Source: Silene noctiflora | Taxonomy: Eukaryota > Streptophyta > Magnoliopsida > Caryophyllales > Caryophyllaceae | NCBI GenBank assembly: GCA_009801015.1 | Contig: VHZZ01003949.1 | Coordinates: 20,983-45,329 of the forward strand | DNA: 24,347 bases | Direction of reading: 5' to 3' | Part shown: positions 9,390 to 19,118 of the stretch, piece by piece | Layout: each line of letters begins with the position of its first letter | How positions within the stretch are numbered: position 1 is the first letter of the stretch | The notes under the pieces: model-generated | What the model saw: only the letters and a program-made list of their open reading frames with translations | What the model was told of the DNA's origin: nothing | Database searches by the model: none | Position numbers and translations under genes: made by a program

Positions 9390-11416
9390 ATGTTGGGACT
9401 ATCATATGGAGAAATTTTCGTAATCCTTGGCGCAACCGCTGCCGTAATTGGTAATCACTCGCTTACCCATTTCAATTCTTTCAAAATTACAATCTGGGTA
9501 CTTGTTAATTTCTCACATTGTTGCATCAATTATATGATTGATTGAAATAATTGTATGGTGAAATTATATGAACAGGGCCAAAAGATTTGCCGAGAATTGC
9601 AAGAACAGCAGGGAAAACTGCAGGAAGAGCAATTGCATATGTTCAATTAGCTCGTGGGCGATTTGAAAATGTCATGCAAGAATCTCAATTTCGCCAGGTT
9701 ATTTCTCTCCTTTAAATTGAATTTGTTGTAATTTATGATATTAATGATGTAATGATGTGGGATTGAATGATTGATTTGATGTAACTTAGGTCTAATTTAG
9801 CGTTTACAACAAAAATTCTTGTTTAAGACGGATTGTGTTGGTCAATTATGGTAGATGAAGGGACTAACAAAAGATTTGTCCTTTTGACTCGTTTTCATCT
9901 TATGACGATACTGCCGTCCTAAGAGAGACTTACTGAATTTACAATGTTATTGTGGAGCAAATTCATGTGGAATAAACTCATGTCGGGGGTTGGTGTTAGG
10001 GGTGAAGCCAGAATTTGAAGGTAGCGGGATTGACCTCAATTAATGTGAGATACAGTAGTACATTTTATGAAAAGAGAAAGGTTAAAGGAATTGATCAAAA
10101 GTTCATATGTTTCATTGGTTAGGGCAGGCGAAAGCGTTGCTAGTGTTCTTGCTCCGACACTGGTTCATCTAATCATGAAAATGTGATCTAAGGATTCTAA
10201 GCAGATTAGTAATTCAATGGAGGATAAAAATATCAAAAAATATAACTAAAAGTTCGTATTTTTCATTATTTTAAGAGAAGCAGCAGTCACCTGCTAGTGC
10301 TAGCCCCCTTGCTAGCGTCTAAGTTGATGTATTCTTGTTATAATAGTCAGTAGATTGATGTTTGTTTTGCTTGTGTTGTTCATCATATGCTCAATGAGTT
10401 AATGGTTACGTTTAACTAATTGTTTACGTGATGGAAGTCGGAGATTTGTTTGGTTTGTGGGTTCCGTTGATTTTTTTCAGGTGTTGGGTGATATTTGAAT
10501 GTGTTTGTTTTGCTAATAATTTGCCCAAAGTTAGTGTGCTTATATATATTTAGAGACCTGTTATTTTATAGGTAAATAAAGAACTGCAGGATACAATGGC
10601 GCAACTAGATGCCATTCGCTATGAAATTCGCAGCTTTTCTATCATGAATCCTGGTCCTATGACCCAGAAGCTTATGGATAATGCAACTCAACCTACTACC
10701 GAGACAGGTGTTATGAATATGTGATTCTAGTGCTCATTTCACGATTTTCCGTTATTACATAACTATCTAAGAAGATATCATGTGGTTTCCTAGGGGATAT
10801 AAAGGATACTGGACTATCAACTCAAAGTGTAGAAAGCCGTGGAGTCGGCACACATCCAGCTCAACACCTGCAACACCAACAACCAAGATACAATTTCAAG
10901 GCTGAGACCAGTGCATTTAAGGTTTGGTAGCGCTGTTACTTTTTTTTTTTTTTTGTGTGTGTGTATATGTGTACCTACAAGCTTAGAGAGATATTTCTGT
11001 ATAGGAGCATCCCTCAGCGGCGTCAGTATCATCCAATTTGCTTAGCCAAGCAAGTATGTATGCTAAGTTTGCAGAATCTCAGGCTTTAAAAGCCGGGGAA
11101 GTAGAAGGTAGTGGAGATATGGATAAAATCAATGATCAACCAGGCCTCTCGTTTGTCCTTCCCGTATCTGCTGAAAGTGCGGGGTTATTGCCCAAACGTC
11201 AAGGTATGGCTCCTCAACTGCCTATTGCAATAATTATTTTACACTTTAAGATGTTTGTTATAAAAGAGAACATTTGTATGGTAAGTATATTATATAGGCT
11301 CATTGGTTCTCATGGTTTCAGGTGAAGTAACAGGTTCCGACATTGTCTTAGAAGCGGTATTGGAAGCAGAAGTAGCAAGAAATGCCAAACAATTTTTCTC
11401 TCAGACCCAAAACTAG
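9390..11416 (+). CDS. TATB: TatB-like twin-arginine translocase subunit (probable mitochondrial TatB)
   Basis: Six exons were deduced: 9390-9450, 9576-9697, 10572-10707, 10794-10921, 11005-11203 and 11322-11416. All introns are GT-AG and phases agree, giving 246 residues. The protein begins directly with a TatB-like membrane helix (MLGLSYGEIFVILGATAAVI) with Glu8 in the position conserved in bacterial TatB, then the GPKDLP hinge (21-26) and an amphipathic helix (about 27-75, RIARTAGKTAGRAI onward). There is no presequence ahead of the helix. The tail is hydrophilic and ends EAVLEAEVARNAKQFFSQTQN. Plastid TatB (HCF106) has a long transit peptide; this start instead matches what I remember of the nuclear-encoded mitochondrial TatB of Arabidopsis (At5g43680), which would work with mitochondrially encoded TatC (mttB) to move folded proteins such as the Rieske protein. 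The organelle is inferred. Intron 2 contains a GACGG MITE and intron 4 a T/GT microsatellite. Confidence 0.9.
9813..9935. mobile_element. GACGG-type MITE in TatB intron 2
   Basis: The left end AAATTCTTGTTTAAGACGG and right end CCGTCCTAAGAGAGACTTAC are inverted around TTAAGACGG/CCGTCCTAA. The same two end sequences bound the element at 11878-12715, and the left-end word recurs in degraded form at about 16630 and 19213. Confidence 0.6.
10938..10972. repeat. Poly-T and GT microsatellite in TatB intron 4
   Basis: A run of about 15 Ts is followed by GTGTGTGTGTATATGTGTA. It lies upstream of the acceptor of exon 5 and may serve as part of its pyrimidine tract. Confidence 0.8.
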
Positions 11417-11877
11417 ATCAAATATGAATGATAAGGTATGTTTGTTACTTTGTTTCATCCTTTGTATCCATCAAGTTGAATGAGTAGCTTAATAAAATAT
11501 CCAGGATTAATGAATCATGCTCGCAACTTTCTTAGACCCATCACAACGGAAAAATACAGCTTTAGTAATTCGAAAATTAACTCATTAGTATTCACCCCCG
11601 CGTGATCCTCCTTCCAGTGCAGGCGTGTTGTTACAACTTAGGTTGTCTGCTTGCTACATCTAGTCATCTAGTCTTGATGCACCACTAAACGTAGATCAAA
11701 TATTATAACTCGCAGCACTGTGGTAAATAATACTACTATAGTCTCAGTGAAATTGAGACTCGTCGGTGGAGGATTTAGAGGAAAAGGGAAGGTAAAGGCA
11801 GGTGGACAATTTCTATCTGTTGGGCTGTAATATGGATTGCAGTGGAAATGGAGGTATCCATGTTTTCTTCCAACGCC

Positions 11878-12715
11878 AAATTCTTGTTTTAGACGGACTA
11901 TTTCCGTCTGAAATTAAGACGGACCAAAAGTGAACATGTTACGATAAAATGTAAATATTTCCTGACAAAATGTTACTATTAGTGTTTTGTTAAAAAGTGA
12001 CAACTTTAGTTGTAACATCCCTAATAAACTAAAAGAACAAGTCTATCCAATATTTTCCCTCCAAAAACACCCATGCTCTAATAAGGAAACAAAATAATTT
12101 ATAATTAAATGAGAATTGATAAATGTGATAACCTTAGATGTTAATATTAATTTTTGTAATTTAATAACCAAAAAAAAAAAAAATAACAAATAATATTGTA
12201 GCCATAACATGACAACCTTAGCTTATTTTAATTTGGCACATGACACTATATAAATCAGGATATATACTTAAAATAAAGATTTTCGATAAAAAAAACACCA
12301 TCACAAATAAATTATATTCATTAAGTTCCAATGAAATTTTTACATATTCTTTATTACAAAAAGACCAAGTTAGAAAAAAATAGGAATTGTTTTTAATATT
12401 TATTATTAAAAGATAAAGTCAGAGTAAAATTAACCCAAAAAAGAAAAGTGTAAAGTGTAAACTTTTAACCGGGACTGTTACAAATTCTACAATTATGAAT
12501 CCAAGTTTGAAAAACCCTTATTATATTTAGTAGATTTTAACATTCAATTAAAAGTACGCGGAAGACGTCTCTATATAGAAAAAAAATCTAAAAAATACCG
12601 TGCTTTAGCACGGGATCTACACTAGTTTTATCATTAAATGGTTACTTTCTATTAAAAAATGGACACATTTTCTGGTCTCCGTCTCAAGATAAGACCGTCT
12701 TAAGAGAGACTTACT
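11878..12715. mobile_element. GACGG-type MITE split by a Helitron
   Basis: The left end AAATTCTTGTTTTAGACGGA and right end ACCGTCTTAAGAGAGACTTA match the two ends of the intact copy in TatB intron 2. The interior inverted arms (GACGGACTATTTCCGTCTG on the left, CCGTCTCAAGATAAGACCG on the right) confirm a terminal-inverted-repeat element. Removing the Helitron at 12018-12625 leaves about 230 bases, a normal MITE size. Confidence 0.6.
12018..12625 (+). mobile_element. Non-autonomous Helitron, about 0.6 kb
   Basis: The 3' end is diagnostic: hairpin CCGTGC TTTA GCACGG (12598-12613), nine bases, then CTAG (12622-12625) followed by host T. The proposed 5' end TCCCTAATAAACTAAAAG at 12018 follows an A, as expected for insertion between A and T, but is less certain. 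The body is AT-rich and has no coding capacity. The last 45 bases closely match the second Helitron end at 22666. Confidence 0.75.
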
Positions 12716-13173
12716 CTCTTCCAACAAGGTAACTTCAAGTCTTTTCAACAAATGAAAAATTTCAAAGAAAAATATATGGTCCGCTGTTCTCCCTCTCCAT
12801 CTCCTACACTTCTTCCCTCCTACCATTGTATCCAGATAAACTCTCATCAAAACCTTAACTTGTTTATGTAGCTTTGATTCCAAGTTTCTTTCATTACAGC
12901 TCTATCTGTCTCATGGACTCATGGTAATTGTCCTGTCTAGAAGTGTGAATCATGAAATTTAAAGTCTCTTTCGTGATAATGGGTTCAAGTCTTGAGCTGG
13001 AGTTTCTCGTAGTGCTACTAATGTAGTCCACTTCTGATAAGCTGATTGGACTGAATCCGCTATTTGTCTCTCTGCACCCCTGTGTCTTTGTGGGCATCTG
13101 TGTCTGTGTTTCATTCGGTGTGTATTATGTTAGCGCGCTGTCATCACTGAACGAACATGTTTATTTTGCTCAG

Positions 13174-13252
13174 AAACAATGATGAAACGAATTGAAGACT
13201 CCTTGAATGAGTTCAGAACAAAGACATTGCAATTGTGTCAATCAACTATAAG
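13174..13252 (+). other. Candidate alternative last exon of the TatB gene
   Basis: This 79-base block is bounded by an acceptor (TTTTGCTCAG) and a donor (AAG followed by GTACGA). If joined to TatB exon 5, which ends in phase 1, the frame stays open through ETMMKRIEDSLNEFRTKT and LQLCQSTI. It then ends at a TAG just inside the next block, whose acceptor is at 13726-13727. It could also be a 3' UTR exon, because exon 6 ends with a possible donor (AAG/GTATGT) at 11435-11436. The peptide is not recognised. Confidence 0.4.
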
Positions 13253-13727
13253 GTACGATAAGATAATAGTCAATCTTATAATCTTTGATTTATTAGAGGC
13301 AGTCCAAGATTGTCTTAAATTACAGTCTTGGGACATGATCCCGGGCTGTGCACCATAAAATACGGTTGATTTCGCATCAAATATGGTCGTGGTAACTTGT
13401 AAAATCTTGACAACTTGGTCGCTGTATGGTGCCGCTGCCTTTTAATAATATGACTCCATCAATACAAAGTAAATTTTTATAAAATTTATTGGTTGGACGG
13501 AGAGCCTGAGGATTTCAAAACTGTATCATCGTTCTATAAATCATTTGCTTTTATCTTGAATGATACAGAGTACTCTGAGAGTTGAGAGCGGTTACCTCTT
13601 AAATGATTTCCTGGCTACTCTGTGACTTGTTCCTCGTGCTCATAGGATGCATTTATTCACTAATAACTAATGCTCCAATTTCCATTCCTCGTCTTCTAAC
13701 CGTTATGATCTCCGTTTGTTTTTGCAG

Positions 13728-13810
13728 GTAGCGCATATGAGTTAATTTCGGATTGACAGCAACGGATAGCTAATCAATTCTGGTATTCTTGGAGCTCACA
13801 TCAAAACCGT
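13728..13810 (+). other. Candidate terminal exon and 3' end of TatB transcripts
   Basis: Begins after TTTTTGCAG at 13727 with GTAGCGCATATG. Joined to the preceding block it supplies an immediate TAG stop, so it would be mostly 3' UTR. Its 3' limit is not visible. Confidence 0.3.
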
Positions 13811-13813
13811 CCT

Positions 13814-13904
13814 ATGAAGTATGCCTTTTTTTTTTGCTGCATCTCTTGGGTGATACTTCATAGATATTAGGCATATTCCATCCAAATGAAGTATGCCTTT
13901 TTTT
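13814..13904 (+). repeat. Local direct repeat ATGAAGTATGCC plus T run
   Basis: ATGAAGTATGCCTTTTTTT occurs at 13814-13832 and again at 13886-13904, 72 bases apart, with a partial inverted ATACTTCAT copy between them near 13853. No transposon ends are recognised. Confidence 0.6.
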
Positions 13905-14345
13905 GTCCAGTGTTCGTTTTATGTTTTGTAGAATTTTTTGGCTCAGATTCTTGAATAGAACCGTTTTGGCGTTCAACAGTAGATTAACTGCAAAGTGCGA
14001 ATGACCAAAAAGCCCGGAAACATGACCACCCAACCAATTTAGATGAACAATTTGTGTATATGGGTGTATCATATTTGTTTGTCTTACTAGCGAGAACAAT
14101 TTCTCATTATCATCAGCTTGCACGAGTATAATGTGATGACCCTTGTTACATAATCGGAGTGTTCAGTTCGCGACCATATCTTGCGACCGTATATTTCATC
14201 AAAGTAGCTCCATTGGTGAAAATGCTCGTTGTAGCTTAAATAATCAAATCTTCCTTTTGCATATTTGTGTATGGGATTTTTCTAGCGATGGCTTTACGGC
14301 TAATCGAGTTTTGAACCACACTTTTAACATTCCCTTATACAAGAT
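13905..14345. other. Intergenic DNA left of the hAT element
   Basis: No gene is recognised. The open frames 13812-14123 (minus) and 14143-14469 (plus) are not supported by any family feature, and the second runs into the GC-rich hAT end. Confidence 0.45.
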
Positions 14346-15087
14346 TAGAGTTGGCGATGGGCCGTGCTGGGCCTGCCTGTGTGCTAGCCCATCGTGCTTT
14401 CCCCCAAATTTTGCCCGGCCCAGGCACGGATATTGGGCTTCTTGGGCCATGCCGTGCCAGGCCCGCTGACTCCAACCCCTGCCGCTGCCCGCTCAAGGCA
14501 CGCCCATTTTCGTGCTCGGGTCGTGCCTGGCTCATGGGCTTTTCGTGCCTTGCATGTGGGCCGGCCCATATGCTTTGAGATAATTTTTTTTTTTTAACTT
14601 ATTTTCTAATTTTTGGTACTTATTGTTTAATAAACGATGAATATTGATTTAATTGTGAAGAAAAGAATTGAATTAAGGAGGTATTTATAGAGTTTGGAAA
14701 TTATTAAAATAAATAAATAAATAAATAAAATCCACTTTAACAGTCATTAACAGCTAGCTTAGTAGCTTGCTCCAACAGTTCAAACTCCAACGAACATAAA
14801 CAACGGCAATAAACGGCTAGTTCCAGAGACTTGCAGAGTTGCAGCCATTAGCGTGCCATTACTCGGCCGTGTCGTGCCAGGCCCGCCGTGCCTGTTGCGT
14901 GCCGGACATCCTCGTGCCTGGGCACGGAATTTTGGGGATTTTCGCGTCGGAGCCCGTAACAAGCACGGTCATGTCGTGCCCGTGCTTCCTCGAAATTATC
15001 ACTGGGCCGTGCCGTGTCGTGCCAAAATCGTGTTGCGTGGTGCCGCACGCCAGGCCGAGGCACGGATTGCCAACTCTGCCAACTCTA
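14346..15087. mobile_element. Non-autonomous hAT element, 742 bp, perfect 8-bp target duplication
   Basis: The left terminus reads TAGAGTTGGCGATGGGCCGT and the right terminus is the inverse of TAGAGTTGGCAGAGTTGGCA, so ten terminal bases match exactly and the right end repeats the GAGTTGGC word. The flanks are identical 8-bp duplications, TACAAGAT (14338-14345 and 15088-15095), as made by hAT transposases. Both subterminal regions (about 14355-14570 and 14850-15065) are GC-rich arrays of GTGCC, GGCCC and GGCACG words, while the centre is AT-rich with an AAAT tetranucleotide run near 14710. No transposase is encoded; the many overlapping open frames here result from the GC-rich repeats. Confidence 0.88.
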
Positions 15088-15770
15088 TACAAGATTCTCT
15101 AAAGACCCCCGATTTTATACTCCGTTTTATCTCAATCGTTTGTTTATCTTTGACCAAAATACTTCACAAAAAATTAAAAATAAAAGGCAAATAAATGATT
15201 GGGACAAAGGGATTATGTTATAAAACATGAAACGGTGATCTAAACCTTATGTTATTCCGGACTAAATTTTCTGAACGGTTGTGAATTGAACTTGTGCAAT
15301 CTAAACAGAATTTATCGGAGCTGGACTTACAAGGAGATGGATGTTTATTTTGACCCGAACTCAAATTGACTCGATAATCTAAACTGACCCAAATTTGACC
15401 CGAACTCAAATTCACTCGACCTGGATATTTATTTTGCAAACCTACCATTATTCTTAAGTAAGTTGAAAATATTAATCCCGGAAATGACCCGATCCCGAAC
15501 TTTTTAGACCCCACTCGACCCAAACTGAATAGGACCGAATACTTGAAAACTCAAACTAACCAAACCCGAGCTAACCCGACACAGACCCAATCCAATTGAC
15601 CCGTTTGCCACGACCTAGGTAGCACGGACACTCCTCCTAACTACTCGTCTCGTGTCCGACACCGTGTTGTCAGACACACGCTTAAACATGTTATAGTTTA
15701 GACGAGGAATAAAATGTCAAAAGAGATTGATTAGAAGATGAGTTTTTTTGGGAAATGAGAATTAGTTATA
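15088..15770. other. Intergenic DNA with degenerate ACCCGAAC-type repeats and a short MITE
   Basis: A short Stowaway-like copy (about 15115-15215) shares its left arm with the element at 6508. From about 15345 to 15605 the DNA is dense in GACCCGAAC, GACCCAAA and similar words, a degenerate low-complexity array of unknown origin. Related words appear near 22160-22190 and 22826-22850. No gene is seen. Confidence 0.5.
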
Positions 15771-15967
15771 CTCCCTCGTATTCGCTATATTCTTCTCTAT
15801 TTCCTTTTTCGGATTATTCGGGTTTTCTTCCCTATTTCCTTTTTTGGGTTGATTTGTGTGGTCCAAATTCATTTACATGTGGGGTAGTGTGTTTTGTGTG
15901 GTCCAAATCCACTTTCTTATTTCTTGTGATTAAAGGAAAGGGGAAGAATATAGTGAATAAGAGGGAG
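15771..15967. mobile_element. Stowaway-type MITE, copy 1 (197 bp)
   Basis: Bounded by TA duplications (15769-15770 and 15968-15969). Terminal inverted repeats begin CTCCCTCGTATTCGCTATAT on the left and CTCCCTCTTATTCACTATAT on the right read inward. The interior contains two GTGTGGTCCAAAT blocks. Confidence 0.88.
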
Positions 15968-16061
15968 TATTTAACATCAAATTTTACCTTCATTTATTTA
16001 AATTTAATATTAAATACATTACAAAAATATAATAATATGTTGTTTATAACCATAAAATATA

Positions 16062-16258
16062 CTCCCTCCTAGTCGATCATTTCTTCCCTCTTTCCTTTTC
16101 GGAGCTAGTCGGGTTTTCTTCCCTCTTTCCTTTTTTGGAATGTTATATGTGGTCCAAATTTAATTGTATGTGGGGTAGATGGTTTTGTGTGGTCCAAAAT
16201 CAATTCCTTATTTCTTGTGCAAAATGGAAGAGGGAAGAAATAAGTGACTAGGAGGGAG
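16062..16258. mobile_element. Stowaway-type MITE, copy 2 (197 bp)
   Basis: Same length, orientation and interior blocks (GTGTGGTCCAAA, ATGTGGGGTAG) as copy 1, which lies 94 bp to its left. TA duplications are at 16060-16061 and 16259-16260. Inverted ends begin CTCCCTCCTAGTCGATCATT and CTCCCTCCTAGTCACTTATT. Confidence 0.88.
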
Positions 16259-16260
16259 TA

Positions 16261-17107
16261 TATTTTATTAAATTCAAATAGCGTGTCCCGTGTCCTAAAT
16301 TTTATGTGATGCCGTATCACGTATCTACGTCCATTTTAATGCAACGTAGGCCACGAGTGGGTGGGCACACCCAGCCGTTTTTCCCATCTATTTTAAGTAG
16401 GACTCGGGAATCGTGAAAAAACCTGCAAAAATAAGTGTTCCTGCGAAAGGAGGGAGGAATCACAGGAAGTCCTAGGATAGAGGGACAACACACAACATTG
16501 CAGACTTTCCATATTTCCATACATAATACAAAGTATAAACGTGTCTAAACCAGAGGAAAGCATAGTGCCACTCGCCTTATGCTGAATTGCTGACGACTCC
16601 ACTCCTTACCCTTTGCATTTTCGTACAGCCAAATTCTTATTTAAAACGGGTTACTCATTTTAAGTTTAATAGAGACCAAATAATACATAGAAAAAACAAA
16701 ATTGTTATCTTAAATATTCAGGAGAGGTAAATTATATTGACCCGTTTTAATATTAAGTCAGATATTTTCATTTTTTAAAACACTGTCCATTTTCAGCTTG
16801 TGACGGATACTGCCCGTGAATTTATGTTATTTCCTATATAAGTAATCCTTATATTGGGTACGTTGCCCTTTATTTCCTTAGAAACTACGTTTAACGTGTA
16901 TAAACGTATTCTCATATATCATATGTTTCCTTCCTAGTAAGGTAATGTTGTGCTATATTATATACTCAGTACCTGCTCTTATAACGTCTTACAATTTATT
17001 ATAACTAGCGTACGTATACTTCAGAAACAAACTTGACCAAAAAAAAAAAAAAAAAAAAAAAAAAAACTTGTTTTGAGGAAAGCATTCACTTCCAAATTCC
17101 ATCTAAT
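16261..17107. other. Promoter-proximal region of the second DREB2 gene
   Basis: No gene is seen. Degraded GACGG-type repeat words occur at about 16630-16820. The last 270 bases include a TATA box candidate and a 28-base A run (17039-17066) that would lie in the mRNA leader. Confidence 0.5.
16834..16842 (+). promoter_or_regulatory. Candidate TATA box of the second DREB2 gene
   Basis: CTATATAAG lies 266 bases upstream of the deduced ATG at 17108, which would give a leader of about 235 nucleotides. It is the best TATA-like match in the interval, but other AT-rich sites such as the one near 16955 are possible. Confidence 0.4.
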
Positions 17108-18106
17108 ATGGAGTCTCTTATTTCTGAGAGGTCAGTCTTCCCTCCGTCTCGATTATTTATTCACTAACATTTGCACTTACTATTGTATTGTATGCTACTA
17201 ATTTAGCGGTTTATCAAAAAATTTAACTGTAGAATTCACAGTTAAACTTTAGTAAAGAAAGATAGATAGGGAATTTTAGTAAGCTAGCTCCATGAATATA
17301 TTACGAGTAATCGGTTTCTGTGTGACAGGACGTGCAACAGTTCAAGAAGGCGACGTAATGGCTATAACTCGGTGGCGGATATTATAGCCAAATGGAAGAT
17401 GCACAACGAAAAATACGGTACCATGACTGAAGGACCGAGAAGAAGTCGAAGAAGTCCTGCAAGAGGATCAAGAAAAGGGTGCATGCCCGGGAAAGGCGGA
17501 CCTGAAAATTTGGAGTGCACTTACAGAGGGGTGAGACAGAGGACTTGGGGTAAATGGGTGGCCGAGATCCGCGAACCCATCAATACGGGGAATTGCCATA
17601 ACAACTCGCAGAGTAAACGAAGTAGAAGGTTATGGCTTGGTACTTTTCCTACTGCAGTAGAGGCCGCCATGGCTTATGATGAAGCAGCCAAGGCTATGTA
17701 TGGACCCTCGGCCATCCTAAACTTTCCTCAGAATTCCGTTCAGAGAGAACAAGATCAAATTTTGTCAGGCCTAGGTATGCAGATGACCGGTTCAGGGTCA
17801 ACAACTGAAGTATCGGAATCTTACGATGGTTCCAACATGGAGCTACAGTCCCCTGGTGTTGCACCCAAAGACGAGCCTATGAGTTTTGATTACTACCCTG
17901 ATTGGGTGGTGGACTACTTTGGCGGGTTTGGGGATGGTAATTTTGAGTCGAAGCAAAAGGATGATAGTTACGAGCTTGATGAGCATGGGTTGTTTTACAA
18001 TGAGTTGTTTCCGGGTAAGGTTTCAGATGGGATTCCTAATTACAAGATGCAACCTATGGACGGTTCCTTAGGGATCGATTTTGGTACCAATCAAAGGTTC
18101 AACTAG
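17108..18106 (+). CDS. DREB2C: DREB2-type AP2/ERF transcription factor (DREB2C-like)
   Basis: Two exons were deduced: 17108-17130 (MESLISE plus a split Arg codon) and 17329-18106, joined in phase 2 across a 198-bp GT-AG intron, for 266 residues. The N-terminal part has a basic SRRRR stretch (13-17) and the DREB2-type [13 protein letters not shown] segment (23-35). The block [13 protein letters not shown] (56-68) precedes the AP2 domain (about 73-141). That domain keeps the DNA-contact motif [15 protein letters not shown] with Trp81, and the DREB-defining Val14 and Glu19. The turn before RLWLGTF is lengthened ([16 protein letters not shown]). Family members activate drought- and heat-response genes through DRE/CRT elements in the nucleus. 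The C-terminal half is acidic with aromatic residues ([14 protein letters not shown]), a plausible activation region. This is a paralogue of the gene at 7140-8295, in opposite orientation. The DREB2C name depends on apparent shared gene order with Arabidopsis. Confidence 0.93.
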
Positions 18107-18915
18107 CAGTTTTCTGACATGAGTTCCGAGTTCTCTCTTCAGGTTATTTCATGGAAGTCCATGATTTTGCTCCTCCTGTACCTGCACAAGGTGATTTGGT
18201 TATCGAATTGTTACCCACAATTCAAAAATAAGCAGCAGTTCTAGGATTCCGACTATGATGTTTCTCTCTTGCATTGTTGTAGGGGATTTTTTCGATATAT
18301 TTGGTCCTGGCATCATAGTTTACACTTTGACAGATCTTTATCAGTTAGCATGCAGGAGCTTGTTTTTCTATCCTTTCAGAGCTTATTATGTAATACCAAG
18401 CATCTTAATGTTATGTATGTAGTGTTTTTGAAACAAATGTCTTGTTGAGTGCGTAGCTTAAGTGGTGCCATGAACTAACCTGTCAGTATTGAAACCTCGA
18501 GAGTAATACCCTGATATTGTTTGGTTAAATTTCACCGCAGAAGTTCAGTAATTTCTGGTTAAATCCTGGTTTCACAATAATCTGCTGCTAATGAAAAATG
18601 CATTGGTCTGTTCCATTGCCCAATGCCTACTGTGTATGAATTCCATAGCAGTTCCCCTCTCGACCGGAACTACGATTGTATACATCTAATTACATCTTAC
18701 ATTATGTCACTGTTAACGGCACAGGGACATCGGAACCGGATAGAACCCGGCACCTGGTCATGGCTCTATTTAGGATAGTCTCTACCTATCTTAAGCACGC
18801 GACTACGTCACGGCTCTATTTGGAATGGTTTCTCCCTATTTATTCGACCCCTTTACATCGTTATAAGCAGACTTTATAATTTCACGTCTGCATGTTCTCT
18901 GTATTCGGAATTTAA
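18107..18915. other. 3' flank of the second DREB2 gene
   Basis: Probably begins with the 3' UTR. A small open frame of 26 codons starts at 18151 (MEVHDFAPPVPAQGDL) behind an AG, and is unrecognised. Nothing else coding is visible. Confidence 0.4.
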
Positions 18916-18917
18916 TA

Positions 18918-19116
18918 CTCCCTCCGTCCCGGTCATTTGTTGTCCTTTGGTTTTGGCACAAAGACCAAGGAAAGAGGAGGGAACCAATTACAAGTGGACT
19001 AAATTGAATGTGAAAGTTCAATTACTCATCAAATGCAATCCTAAAATAAAAAGGACAACAATTCATTGAGACACCCAAAAATAGAAAAGGACAACAAATG
19101 ACCGGGACGGAGGGAG
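18918..19116. mobile_element. Stowaway-type MITE with 31-bp perfect inverted ends (199 bp)
   Basis: Flanked by TA duplications (18916-18917 and 19117-19118). Both ends read inward as CTCCCTCCGTCCCGGTCATT then TGTTGTCCTTT, 31 identical bases. The lack of mismatches suggests a recent insertion, in contrast to the twin 197-bp copies. Confidence 0.93.
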
Positions 19117-19118
19117 TA

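Noticed and set aside
14244..15102. Many overlapping GC-rich open frames on both strands
   Set aside because: They lie in the subterminal repeats of the hAT element, are open on nearly all frames because of its GC-rich words, and have no family resemblance.
15755..16320. Open frames across the twin Stowaway elements
   Set aside because: They translate terminal inverted repeats; Stowaway MITEs are non-coding.
18151..18231. 26-codon open frame behind the second DREB2 gene
   Set aside because: Too short to support; it is most likely 3' UTR. Recorded in the flank entry in case it is an alternative exon.
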